In this document: in pieces, positions 21,181-33,239 of the stretch
Layout of the letters: the number at the start of each line of letters is the position of its first letter
Position numbering within the stretch: position 1 is the stretch's first letter
NCBI RefSeq assembly: GCF_008831285.2
Contig: NW_022204962.1
Location: forward strand, 1 to 40,997
DNA: 40,997 nucleotides
Reading direction: 5' to 3'
Origin: Nymphaea colorata
Taxonomy: Eukaryota; Streptophyta; Magnoliopsida; Nymphaeales; Nymphaeaceae
The notes under the pieces: generated by a model
Told to the model about the DNA's origin: nothing
Databases searched by the model: none
The model's input: the letters and a program-made list of their open reading frames with translations, nothing else
Translations under genes and position numbers: made by a program

Positions 21181-22535
21181 ATGAAAATATATAGTCAAAT
21201 CAAGAGCCAAGCAGATCCTCCCCCACCCGATGGAGAATCGCACAGGCATTCTCAGTTCAGCTTCCATCAGAATAACCCCTATATCAGCTCTGATATGCCA
21301 CCCAGTCAAATATCAGAATCATCCTCCCATAAGCAAAAAAACAAGTTTAGCTTCAAACTGCAGCCATAACTTTACTTCCAAAGAAATAACCCTCAGAAAG
21401 AGAAGCTTTATAAGGTACCTAGCCATATAAGAGTCGCGAGTTCTTCCTCGGACAAAGATTAAAAAGAGGAAGCTTAGCGATCGAAGTCAATTTTAAATAG
21501 AAAGAAGATATTTGAGGAGTCGATGAGAGTAACTGTGCTCAGCTAAAAGCCAAACAAGGAAGTCATTATACCAAAATAATAGCCTATTCCTGCGATTGTG
21601 ATATCTTAAGTGGTGCCAAAACTGGTAAAGGATGAGAGCAAGCCCATACCGATTATAGTAAAAAAACATATATAGCATTAATAGCCTCCTTCCATCATCA
21701 GTAACTCTTCCTTTCAGAACAGTAGGAGAAATATACGTCGCGTTCAGTTCACCCACGAAGGTACTGATAAATATCTTACTCAACCCATCCTACAGGAATA
21801 AGCTCCACTCCCACCTACTACACAAATCCAGCCCATTAAATATTCTGGAGAAATGGTAAAGGATTATCCCATCATCATGGATAGACTGGAAAAGAATGAA
21901 AAGCATTGGCTGTAACTGAGTGAGAAATTAGACAAGAAAATAGCATAAGATAACCAAAGGAACTAATACCTAAATAGAATGCTTTCTGAAGGGGCTTTTA
22001 AGGCTCAGCAGAAAGACATGTAAATCCAAAACTATCAGCGTTAAATCGAGAAGATAGCCCACCAAAAATTTGCGAAAGAGAACGCATCAACCTCTAGATC
22101 CAACAAAGCAAGCGTCTGCAGGAACTCATCATGGAAAATAGACATCTTTGCGCAAAAGTTCTCCAGCAGTCCTCCCAAAGGCCACCCTCAGGCACAAGTC
22201 CCTAAGAACTACAGATATAGCAACGGATAAAGGAACTCCAGACCATGAGAGAGAGCCTACAGCAAAACCGTTCTCCCAATCAGAGTTAATCGCTACATCT
22301 CAACTAATCAATAGTACCGCAGCCGCCCCTCAACACCACTGCTCCACAAATCATCCCCACTAAGCAATAAAGAACTCAGACCAATGTGGGCAATTCTACT
22401 CTCACAGTAAAACAGCATACAGGCCAGCAATATCTTAGCCTTCCCACATTCCAGATGATTCCTCAACGTGACCCCCCTGCTAATCCCCCTACTGCCCAAA
22501 TAAAGCGAATTGTGCTTGTTTCGAAAATCTATTGA
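21181..22535 (+). CDS. Gln/Pro-rich protein with central coiled coil, ~450 aa
   Basis: With Glu for UAA/UAG this is one of the cleanest long frames: ATG 21181 to UGA 22533-22535, with a single slip near 22073. The N-terminus is disordered and Pro/Ser/Gln-rich (QADPPPPDGESHRHSQF). A charged stretch follows (PKEEPIPAIVISEVVPK). Then comes a coiled coil (DRLEKNEKHWLELSEKLDKK, NEYLNRMLSEGAF, EIEKIAHQKF, IQQSKRLQELIMEN). The C-terminal 100 residues are Gln/Pro/Thr-rich (PQPPLNTTAPQIIPT). No enzyme motif or membrane segment is seen. It is head-to-head with the TLK gene across about 150 bases. Function unknown. Confidence 0.75.
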
Positions 22536-22574
22536 TTATGATTTATTTCGAATAAAATTTAATTGTTACTATTG

Positions 22575-24548
22575 ATGGCTGAAGAAGGATATAAGGTCGA
22601 TAATATCGAAGCCCTTCCCGTCAACGAACGCAAAAAGACTGACGTCTTCTGCACCATCGTTAATACTGTATTCGTGGTGCTGCTCTTCATCATTTTCATC
22701 TTCACCTTCAACGTCGGTACGCGCCAAACCACCTAGAAAACCTACGCAAAATCACATACCCCAACGATGCAGAGGGGCAACTATGCGGATATGACGTCCC
22801 CAAGTATCCCTATCTTTACTTCACCTCACTCACTGATACTGTAATATTGGAGAAAATTAGTCCAAAAGGCTTTGCGTCGCCAAGTGCCCATCGGCCACTG
22901 ATACTTTCCTGCTGTGCAACCCCACGAAGTCGCTGAGCTGCAAAAAAAACGACAATCCTGCCCACGAGGTCACCATTTACGACAGCTTCTTGGACCAATG
23001 TACAGTTGATTTAAATCAGCACGCATAGGACTCATTTGCATGCCTAGAGACGAAACTGTCAAGGAACATCTGCTGACGAAAAGTGGCACTAGAGCTAAAT
23101 ATGAGTTTTTGGGCTTCTATGATGCCATGTGGAGATCAATTTGGATATCCATCATCTTCGGCTTGTCCTTGTCACTCTTCGCCTACTTCCAGCCATACAT
23201 CGCAGTGCCCTGGACGATGTTTGTTGGCGGAACCATTTCCATCATCTTTGGCTTGCTCATTCTATTGTAACCGTCTTTATATTTAGAATGGCAGATGGAT
23301 ATTGGTTCGTAAAGCTCGTCCTTTGCCTCTTCTTCGTCGGACTTGGAGTTTTAAGCTTCATCACAATCATTACTGCTGACCGTAGATAGTCGATCTATAT
23401 CTGTTCTCGTCTCATGCACTCTGCATCCATCATCGAATATGAGAAATCTTATACTAAGCTTCCCTAGTTCTTCTTTGATGGAGTCAAGAAACTGCTTCGG
23501 CCTTTCCTCTTGGTAGTGACATTTATGGCGCTTTTTGGAGCCTTTTTGGTCCTGATTGGTTTCCAGATGCTTTCTGCCTGGTCTTGTGCCAAGCTGGTGT
23601 TCGTAGATTACTATCCCTTCTATACAGTAGAGAGCTTTGGAAGTTCCTTCTTGATGGTCCTTATCTTAGTGGAGTGCATCTGGGGTCTCTCCTTCCTCAA
23701 GGAAGCATGTAAATCATTCTTAATTTAGTCAATTTTATAGTCTCTGGATACAGTGCGCACAAATACTACTCGACTGGAAACAAAGGCGATGAAGCTCCTC
23801 TAAAAGAAAGAGAACCAAGCTACCTCTTGATGGTTGAAATTCTTTTACGCTACCATTGGGGGTCGGTTGCAGGCGGATCACTTCTGCTTGGCTTCTTCTA
23901 CTTTATCGATCTTCTTTTCGACTTCATTGATGTAATAAATGCCTTATGCAGCCTGAAACCACAAAGACAGAAATTCCCAACTAAGAGCGCCAGCCGATTG
24001 GGTATGAACGTGGGTTTGAACAATAAGAAGGAATTGCTAAGAATACTGCTGGATTTTTCAACCTCATCCGCTAAGAATCTTTCGCTTATACTTTCCTTAC
24101 CAGTTTGCCCTACTGCAACGCCTCCAGATACTGCGAATATCTGTCTGATGAGAGCAAATTCTACGACTTTAACCAATCAGTCAACCGTCTCTACCGCCTC
24201 AACCTCCACATCATTCCTATCTTCTTCACCCTCCTCATCGCCATGATCAGCATGGAAAGCACTGGAAGAAGCAGCCCCTATGGCATTTTCGCCATTACAC
24301 TCATCACCTTCTTCACTATCACCTATCCTCTCGCATACCAAGGCGACTCAGCAGAAGGGCTTCTTATCTCAACCTACGTGGAACTGGCCTTCAACGATGA
24401 AGCCGACCTCGAACTTGCTCCTGAAATCATCAAAAAGGCATATAAGGAAGACCTGAATGACACCTACAAGCAGCAAAAAGACGATAATAACCCAGATGAG
24501 GGAAGAGCATGGTACCGCTTGCTGACTGACCCAATCCAGACAGAGTGA
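22575..24548 (+). CDS. choline transporter-like protein (CTL/SLC44 family)
   Basis: This is a multi-pass membrane protein of the CTL family, which moves choline and related solutes across plasma or organelle membranes. It starts MAEEGYKVDN, with TM1 (FVVLLFIIFIFTF). A Cys-rich outer loop follows with the family pattern GQLCGYDVPKYPYLYF and LCVAKCPS. Then come TM helices from 23130 on, VAGGSLLLGFFYF after HWGSVAGGSL, and NPYCN-like LPYCNASRYCEYLSDES, with final helices ending at IQTE. Three introns of exactly 20 nt are at 22717-22736, 22841-22860 and 23709-23728. One-base losses near 23043, 23266 and 23960 are bridged. The stop is UGA at 24546-24548, only 40 bases after the previous gene begins its own spacer. 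Confidence 0.87.
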
Positions 24549-24637
24549 TACAGCAGTATATCATCAACTTATCACATAAATATCATATCATACTCATCAT
24601 TCTATCCCTCTCCCGCCTACCCTATAATTGATAATAT

Positions 24638-26999
24638 ATGGATATCGAGAACGAGTACAGGAAGAGAAAGATTTTGGCAGCAGGCGGAGACTACGACCTC
24701 GAGTGGTGTCGCTGGAGAGTTATGGGCTCTCAGAGCAAAAAGAAGAAGGAAATTTATAATCCCAATCCCAAAGGCTACATCCATGGGGCACTCATACTTA
24801 AAAACACACTTTATGCCTTCTTCGGACCTGATGAAAACAGGCCCTCTGCAGTATAAGTTACCACATATAGTCCATGCACTCTTACAGCTTCAAGACTTGC
24901 GACTGGAAGGAGTGGAGCGACTGCAACCTGCCCTAAGCTAGGGACAGCTTCGGCCTGGCAATCCATCAGAACGAGATTTTCATGTTTGGAGGAAGCAGCT
25001 ATGACACCCAATTCGGAGATCTGCAAGCCTTCAACACACTTACCTGCTAATGGAAACGTGTAGAGACAAATATAAATCCATCTCCCCGAAATCCCCTCGT
25101 CTTTGCTGACCTCAATGGCGAGGCCATTCTTCTCTACGGTGGCATCGACTTAGAGAGCGGGACGATCCTGAATGACGCTTATCTGTTCATGGGTGGCGAG
25201 TGGGTACCCATTTGCCGAGTAGCCAATGCTCCCATAACCTCATCGGCGCCAAGTTTGCGGTCAGCCAGTCCGCGCCTTACCTTTTCGGAGGATAGTTTGA
25301 GGATGAAAATGGAATCATCAGGCCAAACACAAGCATTTTCAAGATATAAGTGGACATCCAATAACGGACAATCGAGTTCGTATAAATCGTCTGCAAAGGT
25401 CGAGTTCCTTGTGCACGCACCGCACACGCTATGACCGCTGTGGGGAAGAACTTCCTCATCATGCTAGGAGGGCAAAGCATCCTCGAGAATAAAATGCTGA
25501 GAGACATTTGGCTGTTCGACGTGGACGGCGCATAGTGGGTCAAGATCGATCCAGCCAACGGACCCATTCGTCCCCTCGCAGAAAATACGATCCTTTTGCA
25601 TGGAAACGCCCTTCTGGTCTTGGGAGGACTGACTGAGCACGACAACATGTGGAATGAGCAAATCCTTTCAATTTAGTTTGGGGAAAGCGAGCCTTTCAGA
25701 AATGAAATATGCAGCAATTGCATCCAACGATCAGTAGCAAAAGAAAAAGAAGACAAATCCTTCCCCAAAACAGTAGTGATTAGTTCTGGCTTTTTCTACA
25801 CGATTTCGCTCGAGATCAAGCATCCCTTCCAAGCCATTCAAATTCTATACGACTGCGCTGCATACCTCAAAGCATCATACTTCCTCATATCTGTTGAGAA
25901 ATCCCTAAACGAAAATGAACACATTGAACTCGAATTCGATGGCTAAACTCTCAGCAAACAGCAGTTTGAAGATCTCATCTGTCACGCCAACACTTTTGAT
26001 GAGAATTTCTCACGCTTTGTGACCAACATTAAAGTAGCCAGTCTTAGACTAGGCAAAACTCTCATCTTCATCACTGCTGACGAGAATGAGCGTAAGGTTT
26101 TCATGTTTTCTGCTGACAGCAAAGTTACCCCAGCTTTCGATGAGACTTACGGCTACTTTGGATATGTTTAAAACATCCGTAAAGGCACTATCGAGAGTCA
26201 TGAGGGAAAAGCACACAAGGAGCTTATCCTCAACGTTCTTCGTTCGAGAGTAGCTGCCCCAGAGCAAGCCTTATTAGTTACCGGTTGCAGCCGTCTTCTC
26301 ATCTTCGAAAAGAACATCCTTGTCACATCCGATCGTGTCTACTATTACGAGCTCATTCCGACTGCTGCTGACGATATCTCTGTCTATAAGAGCGCCAAAA
26401 AGATCCAGTTTCTTGATGAACTCGGCTACTAAATCAGCAAATAGCCTGAAATCTCTCTCCGCTCATACCTCTCCCTTATTAATATCGAGCAGATCTTTCC
26501 GACAATCAGCATCAACCGTCGTGAAGCAGAAGTGGAGTCTTACAACTACCTTTAGCGACTCAAAGCACTGGAGAGCCAAGGACATATCTTTTCTTTTGAA
26601 ATGCCAAGCAAAATTCATGATGTAGAGTTGGAGTGTATACTTTACATTGCTGAACGAGATGACGTGGTAAAGGGAAACCTTGGATTGCTTGTTTACTATG
26701 AAGACCGGCTGGTGAACCGACTTGGTGACAACTTTGGATAGCTGTTCAAGGAGGAGTTCTACAAGACCAAGTACAAAAAAGCCACCACTATCTTTGAGTA
26801 TTTGGGAGTGATAAACGTACGAAAGGGACTTGCCCTCAACTACTTCGGCAACTGGTTCAAGAAGAACAGAAACTACTACTCCTTCCTGGAAAACCTCAAG
26901 AGCGCCATGCGGAAGGCCAAGCTTGACAAAAATGACCGTCACAGTCGCGACAAACCAGATGGAGAAAACGAGGAATCGAAGGTTAGACGCAGACAGTGA
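24638..26999 (+). CDS. Kelch-MORC-like fusion protein with degenerate GHKL ATPase fold
   Basis: The N-terminal half (about 24850-25680) contains Kelch blades: DSFGLAIHQNEIFMFGGSSY, NGEAILLYGGID, RTAHAMTAVGKNFLIMLGG, RDIWLFDVDGAEWVKI and NALLVLGGLTEHDN. The C-terminal half follows the order of a MORC GHKL-S5 module. HPFQAIQILYDCAA sits where HPF.A..ELVDNA is expected, EFDGETLS at DDG.GM, and NIKVASLRLGKTLIFIT at GFKSGSMRLGKDALVFT. The S5 part is SLRSYLSLINIEQIFP, then GLLVYYEDRLVNR. The ATP/Mg Glu and Asn and the two glycine motifs are gone, so ATP hydrolysis is unlikely. From about 25100 to the UGA at 26997-26999 the frame is unbroken. Kelch-MORC architecture is known from apicomplexan MORC proteins, which silence genes. 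A chromatin role here is inference. Confidence 0.7.
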
Positions 27000-27083
27000 T
27001 CATAAGCACAATCATCACTCATAATCAATATCATCACAATATCAATATCTTTACCCTTTCTCGAATATAACAATAATTCGTTA

Positions 27084-28146
27084 ATGTATAAGCGGCCTCT
27101 TGGAACAGCTATCCACAAAGAACGTGCAAGACCTCATCAACTCATGAACAGAACAGACGATGGTGAGCGTTTTAGCTCTTTCGAAAGCCCACCTCTTTCC
27201 GATAAAGATAACTAAGAATTTTCGGATTTTGAGACGTCTCGTGAAAAAAATAAAGGCAAAATCAAAGGCTAGTCCTCTTCTAAAAAGGAAAAAAGCCATA
27301 TTCTGGTAGAATAAATGCCTCTCCAAGCTGATAATTACCTCTCCAATAGGAAAAAACAGGAGTTAAGCTCAAGTGGTATGAAGGGTGCGAGTGCTAAGAG
27401 GGGACTTCAATCATCTGCGAACATAAATCCATCAAGCGGAGCAAGAGTGAGGGTTCCAGCAGAAATAAAACTGTCCTTTGAGATACAACTACATGTAAAA
27501 GGTATAAAGGCACCTGACCACAATTCACGAAGATGCAAAGGAGGACTTGAGAGACAGCGCATTTGTTTCCCTTCCTTCCATAAGAACTTTTCCTCGCCCC
27601 AAAGTTACCCCCTTCGATAATCTCCACATTTGGAATCCTAGTGAGCATAGTCTATATAATGATCCAAACCTTGCCTTGCTAGAAAAGCAAAGCTACGAAA
27701 TGCTAATGCTGGAACAGGAAAACATTTCACTCAAGGAACGCGTGCTGTTTCTAGAGAAGTAGCTAAGGATCAGAGATGAAGATCGTCTACGTAAGGAGGC
27801 AGAAATCATAGTTTAACGCATGAAAAATGTAGCGTAAGAAGAACAACTTAGCTCCAACCGTAAAGAAGCTAAACTCAAACTCGTTGAGTAAGTGGCTGTA
27901 TTGCAGTCACGATGCCGATAAATGAAAGAATAAATGCGACTTTATAAGGAAAAACAGGAGGAAACATTTGCTCGGCTTTCTAAAGAGCGGTAAGACGCCA
28001 AGATAGAGATTGCCCGGCTGAAATCAACTCACGATTACCAGGCAAAGTTTACTGAGGTATTCCTGAACATGGTGGAGAAGTGCCAATAGACATTTAGGAG
28101 GATTGGAGCAGCAAGCGTAAAATTGCAGTAGGGTGGAAAGTAGTGA
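27084..28146 (+). CDS. coiled-coil protein with disordered N-terminus, ~350 aa
   Basis: It starts at ATG 27084 (MYKRPLGTAIHKERARPHQ) and ends with UGA 28144-28146. The first 150 residues are polar and Ser/Lys-rich with no hydrophobic core. The C-terminal 200 form a long coiled coil, with EKQSYEMLMLEQENISLKER, ERMKNVAEEEQLSSNRKEAK, EMKEEMRLYKEKQEE and RLSKEREDAKIEIARLKS. A frame change in the 27465-27540 stretch must be bridged. Between the two halves lies a Pro-rich linker (SIRTFPRPKVTPFDNLHIW). No catalytic motif. A centrosomal or cortical structural role is a guess from composition only. Confidence 0.7.
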
Positions 28147-28233
28147 AGCATCTCGTCAAAAAGGCTTTAAACTGGGCATCCATCCGCCTGCCATCGCCCA
28201 AAGGGTTCCTGAATGATATAATAATAAACCTAT

Positions 28234-29442
28234 ATGCGCCTATTGCATTTAACTTTCATCCTCGCCTGCTTTACCGCCGCTCTGTGCCTTGACAACGGCC
28301 TCGGACGGACTCCTCCATGGGGTGGAACTCTTGGAACCACTTTGCCTGCAAGATCAACGAAACCATCATACGCGAAACTGCTGATTTGTTGGTGAGCACT
28401 GGCCTAGCAGCAAAGGGATACAAATACCTAAACATTGACGACTGCTGGCAGGTGGACCGCAACCTCATCACTGGTCAAATCGTCCCAGACTCTGCAAAGT
28501 TCCCCTCTGGAATGGCTGCCTTAGCTGAGTATGTCCACTCCAAAGGCCTTCTCTTCGGCCTCTACAGTGACGCCGGCACCAAGACCTGCCAGGGAAGGCC
28601 AGGTAGCTATGGATACGAAGAAATCGATGCGCAGACCTATGCTCAGTGGAAGTAGCCATTAGTTGACTTAGGATCGATTTTTTGAAATACGACAACTGCC
28701 ACAATGAGGGACTTTCCCCCAAGTTCCGCTACCCAGTCATGCGGGATGCCCTCAACAAGACAGGACGCCGAATCTACTTTTCTATGTGCGAGTGGGGAAG
28801 GGAAAGACCATACACGTGGGCCAAGCCTATTGCGAATTCCTGGAGGACCACCGTCGATATCAAGGATGTTTATCTTTCCTTCGTCCATAACCTCGAGCAT
28901 CAGGTTGGTCTTTCTTCTTATGCTGGTCCTGGATCCTGGAACGATCCTGATATGCTGGAAGTAGGAAACGGAGGCATGACTCATGAGGAATACCAGAGCC
29001 ACTTTTCACTGTGGGCAGCTATGAAGGCTCCACTGCTTATCGGATGTGCCCTCAAGAACATCTCCAACGCCACCTTATCGATATTGGGAAATGAGGAGAT
29101 CATTGCTATCAACCAAGATCCACTAGGCGTACAAGCCGACCTGTTGGAAAGAGAAGTTCACGAAATCGGCTTTAAGGAGATTGGGGAGGAGAGCTGAGCA
29201 ACAATAGGTACACTCTAATTTTCTTTAACCGAGCTGAAACTTCTACTGTGTTCAAAACCGTCCTCAACCGACCTTAGTTTAAAGGACTCAAAGTGGTGAA
29301 GATTCGCGATGTGGTCGAGCATGCAGATGTGACAATCCCCACTGGAAATTCGTTTACAACTAAGACTGTGAAGATGCATGGAGTGGCCCACTATGTCTTC
29401 ACTCTTGCCAAGCCTAGCAACCTCCAAGATGCCATCATTTGA
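28234..29442 (+). CDS. secreted or lysosomal alpha-galactosidase (GH27)
   Basis: This glycoside hydrolase removes terminal alpha-galactose. A cleavable signal peptide ([17 protein letters not shown]) is followed by the GH27 N-terminus [18 protein letters not shown] and the blocks [39 protein letters not shown] (catalytic nucleophile Asp), [20 protein letters not shown] (acid/base Asp) and [19 protein letters not shown]. The C-terminal beta domain ([10 protein letters not shown]) ends at UGA 29440-29442. A 20-nt intron at 28652-28671 restores the LKYDNC frame. One-base losses near 28316 and 29195 are bridged. Consistent with a bacterivore digesting sugar polymers in food vacuoles; the compartment is inferred. 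Confidence 0.95.
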
Positions 29443-29582
29443 TACTGGATCAATCACATATCCATAATCTTTGGCCATTTTGGCCGAAACAGTCATCATT
29501 ATCATTTAATCATAAGTGCTTGTAGGCTAGTCCAAAGCTTAGATTTCCAGCTGCGGCCTTGTATAGGCTGGCTATTATATAA

Positions 29583-30245
29583 ATGGGCTGCACTCCTCCT
29601 GAAAAAAGGCATCAATCTATTCCCGCAATCAACGCAGTTCCCAAAAAAACGCCATACCTCTCGCCTCGCCAAAGCCAACACTCCAAGAGTAGCACTCAGA
29701 CAAACGAAAACAACGTGCTCCAACTGCCCATTCCAAAACTGTCCTCTAACGAGTCCCTTAAAAGTCAACGAAAAACCCCCAGGCAACCTCTACAGGTGCA
29801 TAAGCGAGATTCAATGCAGGGTGCATAACGCTTCAGCTATTAACATCAGGATTCGCCCTAAAAACCAATGGAAAAGGATGTGATTCGTATCGTATCTCCA
29901 AGGGATAAGCCAAAGTCCCCCAAGAAGCTGGAAAAAGAGGATATGTCCAAGCAGACAAGCGTACATTCACTAGACATTGTTTCGAGGATCAAAGTCCCTA
30001 AAGATTAAGAGAAGAAAGTGCTGGAGGGCAAGAAGGATGGAGAACGCAGGTCAGAAGCTAAGGGCAGCAAAGTGTAAGAGGTTAACATCACTTTTAACTG
30101 TAATGACTTCGCTGTAGCATAAAGTAAGGCTAGTCCCACCTTTGGTCGCAAACGTTGGCGGGAAGAAGCACTAATCAACGAGCTAAAGACCATAAACAAC
30201 GAAAACTTTAAACGCATTCCTGTTAACTCCAGGAACTACAACTGA
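29583..30245 (+). CDS. hypothetical Lys/Ser-rich protein, 220 aa, possibly N-acylated
   Basis: One uninterrupted frame runs from ATG 29583 to UGA 30243-30245, with five or more UAA codons as Glu. The N-terminus MGCTPPEKRHQ offers Gly2 and Cys3, the usual pair for myristoylation plus palmitoylation, so membrane anchoring is plausible. The body is basic and disordered (VPKKTPYLSPRQSQ, DKPKSPKKLEKEDMS, EGKKDGERRSEAKGS) and ends with a more ordered tail (FGRKRWREEALINELKTINN). No known domain. The absence of frame breaks here, in contrast to many neighbours, makes it a useful control for assembly accuracy. Confidence 0.7.
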
Positions 30246-30351
30246 TGGTTTATTTACTGTTCGCACTTTCCCTCCTTTATAGACAAATACGCCTGCGATT
30301 TATTGAGAGTGCGCATAGTTCCAATCGCGATATATTAATTTAGAAAACTTT

Positions 30352-31822
30352 ATGAGCGTGCTGAAGCAGAAGCTGGACCGGGTAAAAGTGGACTTAAGTA
30401 GGCGGCTGAGCAATTTCAGACCCATAACTTCAAGGAGGCCCTTGAACTCTACTAGGACTGCCTGAGCTTTTCCTATCGCACAGATGAAAGTTCGGGAGTC
30501 ATCTTCAATATTATGACGACCAAAGCCGCTCTCCTTACTATTCTCGGAGACTTTGACCGTGCCATGTCTGTCCTTAACGAGGTCCTTCGCAGTGACTCCT
30601 CCCATTACCTCGCTCTGATGCGCCGCAGCCAGCTCTACAAAAAGGTATAGACGGTCACACGTAGAAAGGCAAGTTCAACCGTGCTCTAAAAGACTTGGAG
30701 TCGATTTCCAGTTACTGCCCGGACAACTTGCAGCTGACTGCAATGAGGCTGGAGATTGAAAATTTGAAACAGAGGAACAAGAACCAAAACTCTTCAGAGG
30801 AAAGTGACTCAGAGGAGGAAGATGAGGACTTACTGCTAAACTTCAGCAACCTTAAAAAGATAGACAGGAACTCAGTCACAAACGCCCCAGACAAGCGCAA
30901 AAGCAGAGTCACCATCAGCGGTGATACTGCCTTTGAGTATGAACGGTAGGATAATGATGACAAGTCAAATAACTCAACAGCCATCAGCAAGGCACAAGCA
31001 AAGGAAAAATACCTTAAAACTTATCGCGAAATCGAAGCTGACGACTCTGCCCCTCCTGCTAAGCCTTCCAACATCGTGGTGAAGGGTGCCCCTCGCTCTA
31101 AGAGTATCCTCAAGAACAGGCTAAACAATGTCTCAGTTATTTTGCCAGCTGAAGAGAAGGATGAACGCTGGGGAGGTCGCTAGAGCAAGCTGGTAGAGCG
31201 TCTCAAGGACATCGACGGCAAGGTGATCACTTCCAATCACTCTCTTGAGCATTCAGGCAAAGAAGTAGAATTCCGCAAGAGTATATTTGCCTCCCAGGAA
31301 CGCGTGTAGGCAGTGCAGGTGCCGGTGGAAAAAAAGGACAAGAAAGGACCGCGCAAATCCTGCCTCAAACGCTCCTCCTTCGAAGCTGTTGAGAAAGAAG
31401 TTAAAGCTAAGCCTGCACGCAGATCCAAGTTCGAAACCATGAGCAGAAATAGCATTGACGGAGTGGTGATTCGCAACCGCAAATCCATATAAATCGATCG
31501 CGTCAAGGAAGAGGACAAAGAAGCAAAAGACGAAGATTCTGATGGCGGTAGCTCATACAACATCTACGGTAGTGGACAGCAACTGGTTATCAGTAAAGAA
31601 GTTTCAGACCAGCTTGGGCTTGGAAGACCCAAAGAGGAAGAAGTAAGCAAAGAGCCTAATGATAAGGCCAAGCGCGGAAAGTCAATTCTGAAGAAATTCT
31701 CAATCCTTTCTAGGGATTCAGCAGTGGAGAGATCCGCAGTGGCTGAGAAGGGCGAGGAGGCGCCAGTTGTAAAGAAGGCAAAAAAGAGTGTAATGTTCAC
31801 CAAGAGCCGTTTCGCAGACTGA
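30352..31822 (+). CDS. TPR protein with long charged C-terminal tail, ~480 aa
   Basis: It starts at ATG 30352. The first 140 residues form TPR-like helical pairs: EAAEQFQTHNFKEALELYED, GDFDRAMSVLNEVLRSDSSH, LMRRSQLYKK and KGKFNRALKDLESISSYCPD. A 20-nt intron (30645-30664) restores the second TPR pair. The remaining 330 residues are rich in Lys, Glu and Ser with repeated RKSCLKRSSF, RRSKFETMSRNS and GKSILKKFSIL blocks, which look like basophilic kinase sites. The end is VMFTKSRFAD. A slip near 30400 is bridged. TPR proteins of this shape serve as scaffolds; partners are unknown. Confidence 0.75.
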
Positions 31823-32105
31823 TGATTGTTCTACTTTATGATTCCACTTTATCTCATATGGTTGCGCCATTTTTTGTCCCATTTCTGACCATCTGGCTCA
31901 CATTTGCTGATGGCTAAGCATAGTCGAAATGAAACGAACATACCAATCGGTTGCTAAAACGCTGGATTACGTTCGTGCAAAGGGGGAGAGCGTGGGGACT
32001 TGAAAGGTGCGCATTAATAAATTTGAATTGGAGGGCTGCTTGTTAGGCAATTTCAAAGTAATAACGTCAAACATTTAATTTTGCTATAATTGCTAGCTAA
32101 CTCCC

Positions 32106-33133
32106 ATGATCCGCCCAACCACGCGCAACGTCTCGAGGAAGCCCAGCCAGGACTCCCGCCCTGTGGTTCACCTTTAGCAAAAAAAAAACAATCAAATAAA
32201 AACCAGAATGGCATCCAAAGAAGTCCCCCAGCCGAAGGACTCCCGTCGGCAGGTTAAGTTCGTAAGCCAGATCAACGTGGTCCGCCCCGACCTGCTTCTC
32301 ACCAAGTAGAACCTTTCCCGCTCGGAATAGGACACCAAGGTGTCTGAGCTAGAGGAATCGGAGGGCGAGATCTCCAAAATGGGAGAGGGAAGGGTGGCGG
32401 GAGGCAGGAGCAACGCTGAGCTGGAAGAATATCGCGAGGAGATCAGGGAATACGTGCTGGGACGCGAGGAAAAGTACATGATTGACCACGGCTACATGAG
32501 GCATCATCGACTGCTTACGGTCAAGATGCGAATTACCTGGTGCGTCACATTTTGCGTATGTGCATCAAGTTCGACCTGCTCCGCACCACCTCCTTCCTGG
32601 CAGTGCATTACATGGACCTCTACTTTGCTCGGGTATTTGCCTTCCGCGACCAGTTCGAAACAGTAGCAGTAGCGCAGGCTTGCCTCTTCATCGCTATGAA
32701 GTACGAGGAGATCTACCCGCCAGAGCTCGGAGATTGGGTCGACCACCGCCACAAGGCCGACATCATACGACTTGAAGCAGATATACTGCGCGCGCTAGAT
32801 TTTCAACTCGCACACTATACGCTCGAAAACTTCCTACACTTTCACCTTTGGCAAGGAGCCATCGAAAATGGCCAGTAGGCACCCCAACCTTCGGAACGCA
32901 CCCTCCTTTTGATGGATTTGGCTTTGTTTGATTTGCCAATGCGTCAATTTCGTCCATCGCAGCTGGCGTAGTGCCTTCATTTGATGGGGCAGCCAGAGGG
33001 CCGCAAGGAGGCAATTGAGAAGCTGGACCGCAACATGGTTCAAAGCGTAAGCTGGATGATCGAAAGGAACAACGACGCGCTCAACTGGTTGGTGGACCAC
33101 AAGTACCGTGGAGTAGGGGTGCTCTTCGACTGA
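32106..33133 (+). CDS. cyclin-box protein
   Basis: After an N-terminal polar region (start ATG 32106, or ATG 32208) with acidic DTKVSELEESEGEISKM, a helical linker (EEYREEIREYVLGREEKY) leads into a cyclin box: MRNYLVRHILRMCIKFDLL, TTSFLAVHYMDLYFA, TVAVAQACLFIAMKYEEIYP and RLEADILRALDFQLA. The Lys and Glu of the cyclin box (MKYEE) are present. A second helical repeat (LLLMDLALFDLPMRQFRPS) follows, ending at UGA 33131-33133. A one-base loss near 32530 is bridged. The PPELGDWV after the box resembles mitotic cyclins (usually PP...D...). It should bind a CDK; which one, and whether it is mitotic, cannot be told. Confidence 0.85.
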
Positions 33134-33239
33134 CTCATTTTTATATTATCACTACTGCTACTTCAACCATGCAGGGGTTTTGGGACTGGCGATGCGAGCA
33201 AATATTGGAAAGAATAGGATTTTCCATATAATTCTTCCA

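Noticed and set aside
28652-28671. Premature stop or frameshift in the alpha-galactosidase
   Set aside because: Removing a 20-nt GT...AG segment gives a perfect [11 protein letters not shown] junction, so it is an intron.
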